Assembly (NCBI RefSeq): GCF_030272615.1
Contig: NC_081407.1
Location: forward strand, 136,344,897-136,408,896
Reading direction: 5' to 3'
DNA: 64,000 nt
DNA from: Cryptomeria japonica
Taxonomy: Eukaryota; Streptophyta; Pinopsida; Cupressales; Cupressaceae
Position numbers and translations under genes: made by a program. Shown piece by piece: positions 1-11,855 of the stretch; position 1 is the stretch's first letter; each line of letters begins with the position of its first letter. The notes under the pieces are model-generated. The model was not told the origin of the DNA. It made no database searches and saw only the letters and a list, made by a program, of their open reading frames with translations.

Positions 1-1560
1 TTTTTCATGCAATAGTATGAATGCATAATGGACTTATGGATCTATATGATATGCTCATATATGCAGCTAACATCTTATGTAGGATTTGTGACATTGATAC
101 ATAGGTAGTTGATTGTATCGATGATGATGATACAATTAACCACTTGGCAGAGAAATGATGATTGATTTAGATTCAACTCACCCAGAAACATTGCTATCAT
201 GTTGAAATCAATTCAAATGCAAAACATAGTATGAATGCAAACTAGGACATGTATGCAAACTAGGACTGAGTCATTGGATTTTAATTTTATTTTTATCATC
301 ACTGAGAAAAAATGTAGGAATAAACATAAGCACTGAGGCACAAAGAGCCAGGATGACCTGAATGTCACATCCTTTTTAATATAGCAAGCGATCATAAGCA
401 CCAAGGCATAAAGAGCCAAGATGACCTAAATGTTGCTTGCATGCAAACACACTAGATAAAGCAGAGTTCCTTCCTTGTCATATGCAATATTGATTATCTT
501 GTCTACAATGATCCTTTTATCATTCATATCCTAGGATAGATTAAGCATGTAGCCAGATTGCATGATAAAAGAAATTTACTCAAAATAGACATAGAAATGA
601 TTCCAACCTCCCTGTAGCATACAAATAAACAAAGTCAAGGCATGTGTGGTGATTTCACCTTGATGTGAAGGCACTTATCACAGACACCCAGCTTATGAGA
701 TATTTTCAGATCATCTAAATTATTCCTACAAGAAGAAAACAAAAAAAAGTATTATGCCCCTAGTCCTTGCTCCTCTTAGTCAAGATAGAATTCCTCAAGT
801 TACTCAGAGGGAATAATAATTGAAAACCAATTGAAAAGACAACACACAAAGAAAATTTTAAGTAAATCTCAAACAATTTTAGTGATTGTTTTCATTGTTC
901 TTGTTTTGCTTGTTTACTTAATGGTAAAACTCTGTAGTGGTTAAGAGACAGGTGACTGACACAAAGTGGATGACCTAGTATTACTGACAGAAAATAGACT
1001 TGGTTAAACTACTTAGGACATTTATGATCAATTGATGACCCTAAGACTAGGACGTTGGTCGATTTAAAGCCATGAGGGTTCCAAGAAGAACCAAGGTGTA
1101 AAAAAAGAGACCGAAGGATATGTACAAGCTAGATACAAGATGCAGGAAAATGGGAAACAAAACAAGAAATGCCAAATTTGCGTTGATAGATGGAGCACTT
1201 CAGTACAAGAGATGTCTATTTACCAAGTTTTCACCTTCTTGTCAGATATTCTCTCTTGGTTTTTTTTACTACCAAGCTTCTTATTTACTAGGTTTTCACC
1301 AAGGCAATTGATTTTTTTTGTCATATTTTGATTTTTTTTTTCTTCAAGACTTTTTATGATTTTTTTGATTGTTTTTAGGACTCTTTAGCTGTATAGATTG
1401 TTGGAGTAGAGAATGCTAAGTGTAGAATTTCTTCAATTGGATTGTGTTGATTGGTTCATGGAGTTGTTCTCCTTCCAACATTGAGAGTTGGTAGGCACCA
1501 GAGCCGAATGCTGCAGTAACGATGTAGGGACCCAACCAGTTGGGTTCAAACTTCCCCTTT
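1..1560 (-). other. Gyp-A 3' non-coding region between integrase and off-window 3' LTR
   Basis: There is no supported coding sequence. Read on the minus strand it holds two copies of a motif of the form GTGAAAACYTRGTAAATA (about 1282-1300 and 1217-1235). Further on lies a purine-rich stretch with GACTAGGGGCATAAT (about 750-766). Lrd-2 has the same succession (motif pair near 18200, GACATTGGGGGCAAC near 18960) before its 3' LTR. By that spacing the Gyp-A 3' LTR should begin several hundred bases left of base 1. The rest is AT-rich with T-runs at 1260-1350. Confidence 0.6.
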
Positions 1561-2810
1561 TGTTCTTGAAACTATTGATTTTTAGGATTCTCTCTTAAAA
1601 CAAGGTCACCAACCTAAAATTCTTTGTGTCAAACTTTCTTTTTATAACCTCTAGACATTCTCTTTTGGTAAGCTCTCAGATTATTAAACACCACTTGTTG
1701 ACATTCATCCAACAATTCTAGTTCTTGCAATCTAGATATTGTGTGGTCTTCATCAGCAATAAGACCTTGCAAAGAAACTCTCAAAGAAGGAATTTCCAAT
1801 TCAATAGGAAAGACTACTTTAGTCCCATACACCAAAGAAAAGGTTGTAGCCCTAGTAGGTGTTTTGATGCTTGTTTGATAAGCCCACAGTGCTAGATTGA
1901 GCAACAGATGCCAATCCTTTCCAGATTTGTTGATCATTATGTGCAAGATAGTCAACAGATTTTTGTTAGATGCTTCAACTTGTCCATTACCTTGAGGGTA
2001 GTATTTAGAAGACCAATGTTGTTTGATTTTGAAATTTTCACAGAGCTCATCTAGATCCTTGTTTTTGAACTACCCTCCATTGTTAGTCACAATTGAAGAA
2101 GGTCTTCCATACCTGTAGATGATATAGTTAAGAATGAATATAGCTACTTGTTTGCTGATTGCTTTGATTAGCAGAACTACTTCAACCCACTTGGTGAAGT
2201 ATTCAGTGGTAGTTATGATAAACTTGTGTCCATTAGATGATGCAAGATAGATTTGGCAGATGAGATCAAACATCCATTGCTGAAAAAGGCCAATGTGTGA
2301 TAAAAGGTATTAGCTCTCTTGATGGAGCATGTATGAGATTCCCATGTAGTTGGCACTTCTCACAAGTTTTAGCGAATTTTATAGCATATTTTTCCATATC
2401 TATCCAATAGTAGCTAGCCCTTAGTAGTTTCTGAGATAAAGTTAAACTGTTTGAGTGAGATCCAAAAATACCTTTATGTACTTCAGATAATGCACGTTGA
2501 GACTCTTCAGGTTCTAGACACCTAAGAAAAGTACTATCTAAATCTTGCCTATAAAGATTGTTAGCGATGATGACATACCATGAAGCGTTTCAGATCAGGT
2601 TTCTTTTCTCATTATGGGTAAGGTTATCAGGGATAATTTGATCATGTAAGTAAGAGTAGATATGACTATAGCAAGATGAGTCATTTTCAATGATAGAACA
2701 AACCATCTGGGACTCAGGGGAATCATAAGCAGGATAATGAAGATCTTCCACCAAGAATTCATAGTGGTACTCAAATTCTTGTAGCTTTGTATAGATACCA
2801 ATGTAGCCAT
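1500..2810 (-). pseudogene. Gyp-A integrase
   Basis: Decayed integrase. The N-terminal HHCC zinc finger is readable at about 2510-2350 as HKGIFGSH followed by CEKC. The core is at 2273-1960, with FDLI carrying the first catalytic Asp, and VEASNKN (near 1960) carrying the Glu. The second catalytic Asp, normally in SDNG, is Asn (TNNG, near 2080). The C-terminal part at 1955-1629 contains LWAYQTSIKTPTR and LEIPSLRVSLQG, typical of plant Tat elements. The domain is split by stops and at least one frameshift. With the DDE triad broken it cannot integrate DNA. Confidence 0.85.
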
Positions 2811-2913
2811 AGCATTTTCTGCTATGTTTTCTAATCTAAGAATCTACTGAAATGATACAAAGGTAAAGTATTTCTTAAAGTCATCAACCATTCTTTAATA
2901 GGGAATCATTTTT

Positions 2914-3501
2914 TCATCTTGAGTTTGATATATCATTGATCTGGTTGATTATCAGTTGAGAGTTGCCATAGATGTATAAGTCAACAACTTTCCATTCAAT
3001 AGCTAGCTTGATTCCATTTGCCAAGGCTTCATATTTCACAATATTGTTTGTACAAGGAAAGAGGATCTTGTACGCCTTTGGGATTGAGTATCTTTGAGGA
3101 GTGATAAAAAGAATTCCAGCACTAGAACCTTGTTGAGTAAAAGACCCATCAAAGAACATTTTCCAGGATCGTTGAGTAAGATGCATTATGGATTCATCTG
3201 GAGATTCTATGTGCAAAGGTTGATTGTCTTCAAGTGAAGAATCAACAAGCTGATATGCAATGACTTTTCCTTTGATAGCTTTGTGTTCTACATATTCAAT
3301 GTCAAAATTTATAAGTATCATAACCCACTTAGCTAATCTCCCTGTAAGCGTTGCCTTGTTGAGAAGATATTTGAATGGATCAATCTTAGCCACCAGTTTG
3401 ATAGAATGTGCTAGCATGTAATGTCTTAATTTCTGTGATGCGAAGACTAATGCTAGACAAGATTTCTCAATGATAGTGTAGGTCATCTCATAGGACACCA
3501 A
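2914..3501 (-). pseudogene. Gyp-A RNase H and archaeal-type second RNase H
   Basis: An open stretch of 195 codons. It starts in the Ty3/gypsy RNase H (SCLALVFASQKLRHYML, then LAKWVMILINFDIEY). After a short connector it enters the second, archaeal-type RNase H (WKMFFDGSFTQQGSSAG, NIVKYEALANGI). The dual RNase H is diagnostic for the plant Tat group. In the archaeal-type domain the conserved GDSQ reads GNSQ, so a metal-binding Asp is Asn. The domain is cut short by a stop near 2914 and continues weakly towards the integrase finger. It should degrade the RNA strand during reverse transcription, but is almost certainly inactive. Confidence 0.85.
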
Positions 3502-3690
3502 CGTCCGACTAATATAATATACATCTCTTTTCTTTTTATTCTCATCTTATTGAGCCAAAAGTGCCCCTAGTGATGTATCAGTAGTTGATATGTAGAGAAT
3601 CAAGGGTTTGTCTTGAATCAGTGGGATTAAGATAGGTAGATTAGAAAGATATTCCTTGATCTTCCTTAGGTGTTGTTCACAGTCTTCATT

Positions 3691-4850
3691 CTAGTTGTAT
3701 ATAACTCCTTTCCATAAAGATTTTGTGAATGGTTGAGATTTATCTTCGAGCTGAGAAATGAAGTGGCTTATTGATTGGAGCCGCCCTTGTAGAGTCCTCA
3801 TTTGACTAACATTCTTTGGAGGTGGCATTTCCATTATAGCTTTAAATTTTTCTATGTCTACTTCAATTCCTTTCACTGAAACAATGTATCCTAGGGGTTT
3901 GCTATATGTAACTCCAAATGCACATTTCTTAGGATTTAGTCTAAGTTAAAAATTTTCTATGTCTACTTCAATTCCTTTCACTGAAACAATGTATCCTAGG
4001 GGTTTGCTAGGGGTTTGCTAGCTCTAAGAGATGTGTTGACCTTTTCATAGATTTTAGTAGAGTATCATCGACATAGTCCTCCATGTTTTTGTGCATCATA
4101 TCATGAAAGATCATTCTTATATCTCTTTGATAAGTGGCACCCACATTTTTTAAGCAGAAGGGCATCACATTCTAGCAGAAAATTCCCCATGCACAGGTCA
4201 ACATTATTTTCTCTTGATCCTTAGGTGCAATTTTGATCTGATTGTATCTGAAAAAACAATCCATCAGATAGTACATTTCATAGCCAACAGTCATGTCCAC
4301 TATCATGTCTATGTTAGGCAGTGGAAAATCATCTTTTGGACATGCTTTATTTAAATCTCTAAAATCTATGCAAACATGTATTGATTTGTCAGGTTTGGAA
4401 ACAGGTACAATATTAGATATACTCTCAGCATAATCAATTGCTCTAATGAATATAGCTTTTAGTAATTTTTCTAGCTCAAACTTAACAAGTAATGCAACAT
4501 GAGGACACATTTTTTGGAGTTTTTTCTTGGCAGGTTTAACTTCGGGAGCAAAAGAAAGATGATGCATTATGAGGTCAGAATCTAGACCCGACATATCATC
4601 ATATGTCCATCCAAAATTGATCTTTTTCTCTATGAAGAAATTAGCAAATTCTTTCAGTTCTTCTATTGATAGGGATTGAGCTACATGTATGATATATTGA
4701 GTTTCTTCTATTCTAATATTCACTGGTTGTCTAGATTCAATCAACACTGATGATCGCTCTTGAAAGTGATTAGGTAAAATATCACGTATCTCACCTTTAG
4801 GTGCCTCAGAGAGGTTTTCACTATTAGGTATGTCTTTTATTTTTACTATT
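3691..4850 (-). pseudogene. Gyp-A reverse transcriptase
   Basis: RT fingers and palm are readable at 4747-4172 (FGWTYDDMSGLD, SKPDKSIHVCIDFRDLNKACPKDDFPLPNIDMIVD). A stop and frame changes follow. The catalytic YVDD motif is readable near 4065-4076 (MEDYVDDT). The connection to RNase H is at 3876-3691 (GIEVDIEKFKAIMEMPPPKN). A local duplication (3845-4010) disrupts the thumb region. The block continues in frame from the linker at 10183-11855 once Lrd-1 is removed. Confidence 0.87.
3845..4022. repeat. Local partial tandem duplication inside Gyp-A RT
   Basis: About 60 bases starting near 3846 (containing CTACTTCAATTCCTTTCACT) recur with a 105-base offset starting near 3951. At the end of the second copy GGGGTTTGCTA is itself doubled (about 3999-4020). 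The event lies only in this copy of RT and adds to its inactivation. Confidence 0.8.
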
Positions 4851-4929
4851 TTTAATTATGACACCGCCACAATGTGGTTTTTGCCATCAGAACACTTATT
4901 TTTCCTTTTTTGATTTTTGAGACTAAGAT

Positions 4930-6841
4930 TGGTGCAGGAGCACTTTCACAAATTTGGCTTGATTCATCCTGATGGGATCAAGAATTCAATAAAGGACTAT
5001 TGTAAGAGTCCAAGTGTGTGTTTTAGGTTTTATTATGGTTTAGGTTTATTTTAGAGTGTTTAGATAGTTTTTCTCAAGTTTTCTTTCCAGTTTTGGCCCA
5101 TAGTGCCTTGTAAGCCAAAAATGGCATTATAGTGAAAATATGCTAAAAACCTTGTAACAAGCCTAGAAAGGAATTGGAGTAGGTGTATTTATTGATTTGA
5201 CCCCATATAAAATGGTTAGGTGGAAGATATTTGTCTTGTAGGTCAAAAATGCACTAAGAGTCAAAAATTGCTAATATTGTCAAGCAACATTTTGATAAAA
5301 AGTAAGAAAAGTTGTCAAAACACTCTACAAGGTAGTTATGGACGCCATAATGGTTGAAATGGTTTGATTGTTCCTATATAAAGACACTTCAAACATTGTA
5401 AATAGGTTGGATTTGTATTAGCAAGAGGAAATTAATGAAATATGATTGTTTTTCATGATTTTTAAGTTTAATCTATTGTAACGGTCCGTACAGAGCAATA
5501 TTTCCATATTGTTCTTTCATGGCAGTTTGTGTCATGGTTTTACGAAGGTTTTTCCTTCTTTGTGTTAGGGTTTTTATTGTGTTTTAGTTTATCAAAAAAA
5601 AATCTTTTAGTTTTTGCCAATTCGCTGCCCTGAACTGGTTCCTTTGTACATATTTTATTTTAAGTTTTCGCTATCAGTCATGATGGAAAAGATGAGTTTG
5701 AGCACTTATTAGGCAAGTTGTCTAACTTGGCTAGTAACCTTCCTTTATGCTCAAAATTTGGATTCTAAGCATCAAGTATCGAAACAAACATGGACAAAGG
5801 TCTGGACCTATCCTAGAAGCATTTTGAAGGGATTGGATCACCTTATTTTATCCATTTGTGCATTATAAAGTATAGTTGTTTGTAAAGGGCAGCGAACTCC
5901 TTGTTTTGGGAAATATATTGGTTTTTGGTATCAAGTTTATCTTTGAAACCTTCTAAGCATGAAGTCTTCACCATACTTGTTTAAGGAAGAGTTAACTTGT
6001 TTATAAAAGGTTTATATATGTTTTGGTGCAAGCATTTTAGAAGTTCTAACCCTCTATTGTGCATAAATAATAGTGAAAAGTTAGAAAAACAATGAAAATG
6101 ACTGTTTTTGTCATCTTCTATAGCTAGTGTGCCAAGTGTTTGGCAAAATGATAATTGGAAATTGTTTGAATAGTGATCTCCAAGGTGTGGTAGAGCCAAA
6201 TGGTCAGTTTTAGGCCTTGGTTATAGAAGGAGTTGTGAAATAAAACATTGCAAGCATCAAAACCCTCACTAAACCCTACATTTAAGCCTAAAATGGAGGA
6301 CAGTCACTAAACCTGATTCATGGAGCCTAAGACCTAAAAAATATTTGAGATTAGACCTCTAACACATCATCCAAAACAAGTTTTTTGGTGCAAATGCCCA
6401 TCGTTGGGCTAGGTAAGCAAAAAAGTGACAATTAGCCCTCCACGGCTAGTAGCCCTTTTTAGCCTAGTTTTGTAAAAAGTGTGAACCCAATTTGTGTAAG
6501 GTTGAATGGTCTTGAAGAACCATTGAAATCAATTTGAAAACACTCAAGGAAACCTCCCAACACCTTAGTATGATTATAGTTTCTATATTTGGGGTTTAGA
6601 CCTATAGTAAGGGTTTGAGTAAGTGTTGAGTAAGTGAGCATGATAGTTTGAGTTGAGTAAGTGTATGAACAAATGATGGGAAGAACTCAAGGAGGAAGTT
6701 TTGGGTTGAGTGAAGATTGTGAACATTTAAAGTGGGCCTTATCAAGAAAACCAAAACCTTTCCACTCTCATTTGAAGGAGTCTCTTAACAAGAAGATTCC
6801 ACTTAGCTTTAATTGGTCCTCCTGTAGGCTTCTCCCTATCA
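4930..6841 (+). repeat. Lrd-1 5' LTR
   Basis: A 1912-base LTR starting TGGTGCAGG and ending CCCTATCA. It matches 8193-10177 over nearly its full length, with scattered substitutions. It lacks a stretch of about 75 bases present in the 3' copy at 8898-8975. Open stretches in it, such as antisense 6199-5981, recur in the other LTR and show no protein similarity I recognise. Confidence 0.95.
5374..5383 (+). promoter_or_regulatory. TATA-like box in Lrd-1 5' LTR
   Basis: CTATATAAAG lies in the middle of the LTR and is retained as CTATATAAGG at 8638-8647 in the 3' LTR. It is a reasonable candidate for the U3 core promoter. There is no transcript evidence. Confidence 0.5.
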
Positions 6842-6844
6842 GAT

Positions 6845-6856
6845 TGGTATCAGAGC
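6845..6856 (+). other. Lrd-1 primer-binding site
   Basis: TGGTATCAGAGC three bases after the 5' LTR end complements the 3' end of plant initiator tRNA-Met, the usual primer for many plant LTR elements. It sets the element's orientation as plus. Confidence 0.93.
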
Positions 6857-6920
6857 AAGGAAGTAGATCCTTGCAGTTGGTTGTGAGTTGTGAGAGTTGA
6901 AGAAAGAGGTTACTAACAAC

Positions 6921-7253
6921 ATGGAGAGTAAATATGATCCAAGACAATCCATTTTCAGAACCAAGTGCAAATGCAAGGGTAAAGTATGTAAGGTTATAGT
7001 TGAAAGTGGTTCTCTTGACAACGTAGTCTCCATAGAAATGGTGGAAAAGCTGAATCTACCAAGGATTCCTGATGAGTCACCTTACAAAGCATTTGGTTTG
7101 AGTGATGATCATTGGGTTGATGTTTTAGAGAATTCTATTGTTCATTTCAATATTGGTCCTTACTATGAGATGGTGGAATGTGATATTATGCCCTTGAGAG
7201 ATTGCCATTTGATTTTGGGAAAAGCATGGCAATATGACAATTGCACTGTATGA
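6921..7253 (+). pseudogene. Lrd-1 retropepsin-like fragment
   Basis: From the ATG at 6921 about 110 codons resemble the aspartic protease domain of Ty3/gypsy polyproteins. KCKGKVCKVIVESGSLDN is followed by VSIEMVEKLNLPRI and the distal signature DCHLILGKAWQYD. The active-site triplet, normally DSG or DTG, reads ESG, so the catalytic Asp is Glu. The frame breaks just after WQYDNCTV. The neighbouring frame continues the family pattern (DAYRNVYQFSKDGINF), indicating a small indel. This is all that remains of gag-pol in this element. Confidence 0.8.
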
Positions 7254-8139
7254 TGCTTATAGGAATGTTTATCAATTCTCTAAGGATGGCATAAATTTTA
7301 TCTTGAACCCTATGAGGGAAGAAGAAGATCCTACATGGTGTATATAAAGAAGTCTAGGATTGGTTGAGAGAATAGCTTTCCCTGAGCATAAGAATCACCA
7401 GGAGGAAGATGTTGAAGAAGCAAATGGTGAAGTAGTACACAATGGAAGTTTAGTGGAAGAAGTGACCCCAAGTACCATAGAAGGTGAAGTTGAAGAGGTA
7501 GACAATCCATTCAGTGACTTTGAGCAACAGATGCATGCTGAAGAGAAGAGTGAGCAGCAAAGAGTTGAAGAGGAACCTTATATGGCAAAGGTTCTTGAGG
7601 ATGAGCAAGGGATAGAGACCAATGTGGCTGAAGCACATAGTCTTTATCCTGATGATGGAGTTGTTGAGTAGATTGGACAAGAAGAAGACATGATACAAGG
7701 GTCACATGCACTTGAGAAGCCTATTGGTAGGCCAGATATAGAGATAGTTGTTACTGATCCATATGTTGCTATAGAGGTCTACATGCATGAACACTATCAG
7801 ATTGGTATTAGTCTTTATAAAGGTGCCATGACCTTTATGGGAGAAATGCATGACACCAAGCACCTATTTTGGTCCCCACAAATGAGAACTTCTCCTCACT
7901 TTGAGATGAAGTTCATTGAGATTTCTCATATCTATTCATGGAATTGTTCTTGGACTGAGAGTTTATTGGAATGGCAGTTGATGGTGTCCTTTACACCTTG
8001 TGAGAAGCTACAACTATGGTGGATGTTGATTTTTACAGCAAGGCCTAGAGTGAAGATGAAGGAAGGAGATTTTCATTTGGCCATGCATGATGAAGCCAAA
8101 GACAAGTACATGCCAAAGGTCAAGATGAAGCCTATATGA
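7254..8139 (+). pseudogene. Lrd-1 acidic ORF, function unknown
   Basis: One reading frame continues from the protease remnant to 8139, interrupted by TAA near 7346 and TAG at 7669-7671. Codons 7360-7668 encode a very Glu-rich, hydrophilic segment (EEVEEVDNPFSDFEQQ). After the TAG, 7690-8139 encodes a more globular segment with several Trp (EWQLMVSF, KLQLWWML). I do not recognise a domain. Position suggests the residue of a deleted pol or a family-specific ORF. Confidence 0.6.
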
Positions 8140-8175
8140 TTTGCAGGTATCATTTCCAAGAGGACTTGGAACTTT

Positions 8176-8192
8176 TTCAATTTTGGGGAGTA
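8176..8192 (+). other. Lrd-1 polypurine tract
   Basis: TTTTGGGGAGTA lies directly before the TGGTGCA start of the 3' LTR, the expected place for the plus-strand primer. The purine run is short. Confidence 0.7.
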
Positions 8193-10177
8193 TGGTGCAA
8201 GAGCACTTTCACAATTTTGGCTTGTTTGATCTTGATGGGATCAAGAATTGAATAAAGGACTATTGTAAAAGTCCAAGTGTGTGTTTAAGGTTTCATTATG
8301 GTTTAGGTTTATCTTAGAGTGTTTAGATAGTTTTTCTCAAGTTTTCTTTCCAATTTTGGCCCATAGTGCCTTGTAAGCCAAAAATGGCATTATAGTGAAA
8401 ATATGCTAAAAAACTTGTTACAAGCCTAGAAAGGAATTGGAGTAGGTGTATTTATTGATTTGACACCATATTGAATGGTTAGGTGGAAGATATTTGTCTT
8501 GTGGGTCAAAAATGCACTAAGAGTCAAAAATTGCTAATGTTGTCAAGCAACATTTTGACAAAAGGTGAGAAAAGTTGTAAAATCACTCTACAAGGTAGTT
8601 ATGGATGTCATAATGGTTGAAATTGTTTGATTTTTCCTATATAAGGACACTTCAAACATTGTAAATAGGTTGGCTTTGTATTAGCAAGAGGAAATTAATG
8701 AAATATGACTGTTTTTCATGCTTTTTAAGCCTAATCTGTTGTAACGGTCCATACAGAGCAATATTTCCATACTATTCTTTCATGGGAGTTTGTGTCATGG
8801 TTTTATGAAGGTTTTTCATTCTGTGTTAAGTTTTTTACTATGTTTTGGTTTATCAAAAAAATTCTTTTACTTTTTGCCAGTTCGATGCCTTGAACTGGGG
8901 TTTTGAAGAAAATGGATTGAAATACTTGGTCTCCATGGGTAACCAAGAAAAAATGAACCTTGGAGACCAATTTGGACCTTTGTACATATTGTATTTTAAT
9001 TTTTCACTATCAGTCATGATGGAAAAGATGAATTTGAGCACTTATTAGGCAAGTTGTCTAACTTGGCTAGTAACCTTCCTTTATGCTCAAAATTTGGATT
9101 CTAAGCATCAAGTACTGAAACAAACATGGATAGAGGTCTGCACCTATCCTAGAAGCCTTTTTAAGGGATTTTATCACCTTGTTTTATCCATTTGTGCATT
9201 ATAAAGTATCATTGTTTGTAAAGGGCAGCGAACTCCTTGTTTGGGGAAATATATTGGTTTTTGGTATCAAGTTTGTCTTTGAAACCTTCTATGCATGAAG
9301 TATTCACCATAATTCTTCAAGGAAGAGTTAACTTGTTGATAAAAGGTTTATATATGTTTTGGTGCAAGCATTTTAGAAGTTCTAACCCACTATTGTGCAG
9401 AAATAACAGTGAAACGTCAGAAAAATAGTGAAAATGACTGTTTTTGTCATCTTCTACAGCTAGTGTACCAAGTGTTTGGCAAAATGAAAATTGGAAATTG
9501 TTTGAATAGTGATCTCCAAGGTGTGGCAAATCCCAACGGTTAGTTTTAGGCCTTTTTTTGAGAAGGAGTTGTGAAATCAAACATTGCAAGCATCAAAACC
9601 CTCAATAAACCCTACATTTAAGCCTAAAATGGAGGACAGACACTAAACCTAATTCATGGAGCCTAAGACCTGAAAAATATTTGATCTTAGACCTCTAACA
9701 CATCATCCAAAACAATTTTTTTGGTGTAAATTCCCATCGTTGGGCTAGGTAAGCAAAAAAGTGACAATTAGCCCTCCACGACTAGTAGCCCTTTTTAGCC
9801 TAGTTTTGTAAAAAGTGTGAACCCAATTTGTGTAAGGTTGAATGGTCTTGAAGAACCATTGGAATCCATTTGAAAACACTCAAGGAAGCCTCCCAACACC
9901 TCAGTATGATTAGAGTTTCTATATTTGGGGTTTGGACTTATAGTAAGGGTTTGAGTAAGTGTTGAGTAAGTGAGCATGATAGTTTGAGTTGAGTAAGTGT
10001 ATGAACAAATGATGGGAAGAACTCAAGGAGGAAGTTGTGGGTTGAGTGAAGCTTGTGAAAATTGAAAGTGGGCCTTATCAAGAAAACCAAAATCTTTCCA
10101 CTCTCATTTGAAGGAGTCTCTTAACAAGAAGATTCCACTTAGCTTTAATTGGTCCTCTTGTGGGCTTCTCCCTATCA
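8193..10177 (+). repeat. Lrd-1 3' LTR
   Basis: A 1985-base copy of 4930-6841. It ends CTATCA, followed by the target duplication AAGAT. It differs from the 5' copy by many substitutions and by the extra 75-base piece near 8898-8975 with an inverted repeat (TTGGTCTCCA at 8926-8935, TGGAGACCAA at 8961-8970). The divergence indicates an old insertion. Confidence 0.95.
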
Positions 10178-10182
10178 AAGAT

Positions 10183-11855
10183 ACTTGACATCTGCTTCTA
10201 TCATGTTCTCAATTTGTTTACTGGTGGGAGAGTTCATTTGTTAGACTTTATTAAGATAATAGCCTAATGTATAGTCATTAGCAAAGGTAGGGATATTCAA
10301 GGGTTGATCTTGGAGAGTACAATCAATAATCTTAGGATGTACTAGGGAGAAAGATTCAACAGGTTCAAGGGAATTCATGGTATTGTCATCACAACCTCGG
10401 ACTAACAAGTTGAGTTCTAGAAGACTACCTTGTGTAAGCATTTTAAGACTAGGAAGAGTAATAACATTATTATCGAAGTTTACGTTAGCATTTAGAGGAT
10501 CTAACCCAATAGACCTACCACTAGCACCTTCTTCTACTTTAGACCAGATGACATATCGTGGTTCAACAGTAACAGGTTATTCAGATAGAGTTTCGACATT
10601 CATGACAAAGTAGTCATAGTTTGGTGTCAAATAGCTAATGTCATAAATAGATCATATTTTAAAGTGATTAGACTCAGAAGATGAAGCATATGACTCCTCT
10701 TCAAGTGGCTTAGTGAAAGCATGTATAGTATCAATATCAACATCTTTTATGCTACAAGTTCCTTCATGATTTGGTTCAATGATCACTTGTAGTTGACATA
10801 CCTATTGACATAAACTTGATGACTCTATTAGACTTTGTCTTCTTTCCCATTTAACTTCCTCTAGATTGATGATTGGTCCTACTTGTCTAGCCTCCAGTTC
10901 TTCATTTGTATTCCCATATTTGATTTTCTCTGTCTCATTAGAGGGAGATATAGTGGGTGAAGATTTTTCATATGCTTTTCCTTCTTTCAGCTGCTGTTCA
11001 TAATCTTCTTGTCTTTTTAGTCTAATTTCCTTTATTTCTCTTTGCAGCTTCAAGCGTATTATCTCTTGTGCTTTGTCTATGATATCATTAGGTTCTTCAA
11101 GAGTTTCTTTGGTAGATGCATCTAATAGAGGCTCTGGACCCTATTCATACTCATTCGAGTCTGTTTTTGAATCCTCTTCTTGCAGTCTTCCTGTATATGT
11201 GATAGGAATGTTTAGTGGTGCAAACATGTCTTTAATTCCTTCCACCTCTTCTCTTATGTCTTCTGGAATATCTACTTCTTGTAGTGTTGTTTCTGATACA
11301 GTTGGAACTTGATTACAAACTGGTTCTTCTCTCTTGATTGCTAGTTCTTCTTGTTCTTTCTCATGCTCTTCCTAAGTTTGTCAAGTATTTACTTCTTGTG
11401 ATGTTGGATTTAGTTTCCTTTTCATCCACTTAGTCTATTGATGAGAAGTAAGTTTTTGATTTGGGGACTCTTCTATATGGTATCAGAGTCCAGTTTTATC
11501 ATTTATAGACTTAGTTTACAACTTGATAGGTTCGATGATTCCTTCTTGGCAATTTCCCAAAGGACTAGTGCTTGAATATCCCATGCATCAAATCATCTTA
11601 TAGCTTGGACCATATTGCTCAGGGGAAATATCGCAGTGTTGCCCTTCTCTATTTTCACTCTCTTCTTTGAAAAGCCATTTGAGAATAGCTACCTCTTCTA
11701 TTTCATCTGCAAGGGAAGTAGAGGACTATACAAAAAACCATCATAGATGACATTTGTAGTTGAATTTTGTGGCTTCATAGCCTCAGATGGTTTTCTAGAC
11801 TATTTTGGTGATGGTGGAAGAGACATTAGTGAGAGTACAAGTTCTATCTTGTATC
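10183..11855 (-). pseudogene. Gyp-A linker between protease and RT
   Basis: Minus-strand coding remnant on either side of which Lrd-1 and Lrd-2 inserted. The clearest part (11053-10802) is charged and probably helical (LQREIKEIRLKRQEDYEQQL). Upstream sequence at 11300-11060 is acidic (DIPEDIREEVEG). A further open stretch is at 10441-10241. Tat-type elements have such a poorly conserved hydrophilic spacer here. No catalytic motif is visible. After removing the insertions its frame joins the protease end at 21738 and the RT start near 4924. Confidence 0.75.

Larger units (their letters stand above)
4930..10177 (+). mobile_element. Lrd-1: non-autonomous LTR retrotransposon (LARD) in Gyp-A
   Basis: Two long direct repeats (4930-6841 and 8193-10177) both run from TGGTGCA to CTATCA. 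The 5-bp target duplication AAGAT is exact (4925-4929 and 10178-10182). A tRNA-iMet-type PBS follows the 5' LTR and a polypurine tract precedes the 3' LTR. The internal region is only about 1.35 kb: a retropepsin-like fragment and an acidic ORF, with no RT, RNase H or integrase. It must have depended on another element's enzymes. It lies plus-strand inside minus-strand Gyp-A, and the Gyp-A frame rejoins across it. Confidence 0.95.

Noticed and set aside
1-1500. Gyp-A 3' LTR within the first 1.5 kb
   Set aside because: I searched for the LTR words (TTTTAGGGTATTACA at one end, TGTGTGTGAAAAGTGG at the other) and found neither, so the LTR must be outside.
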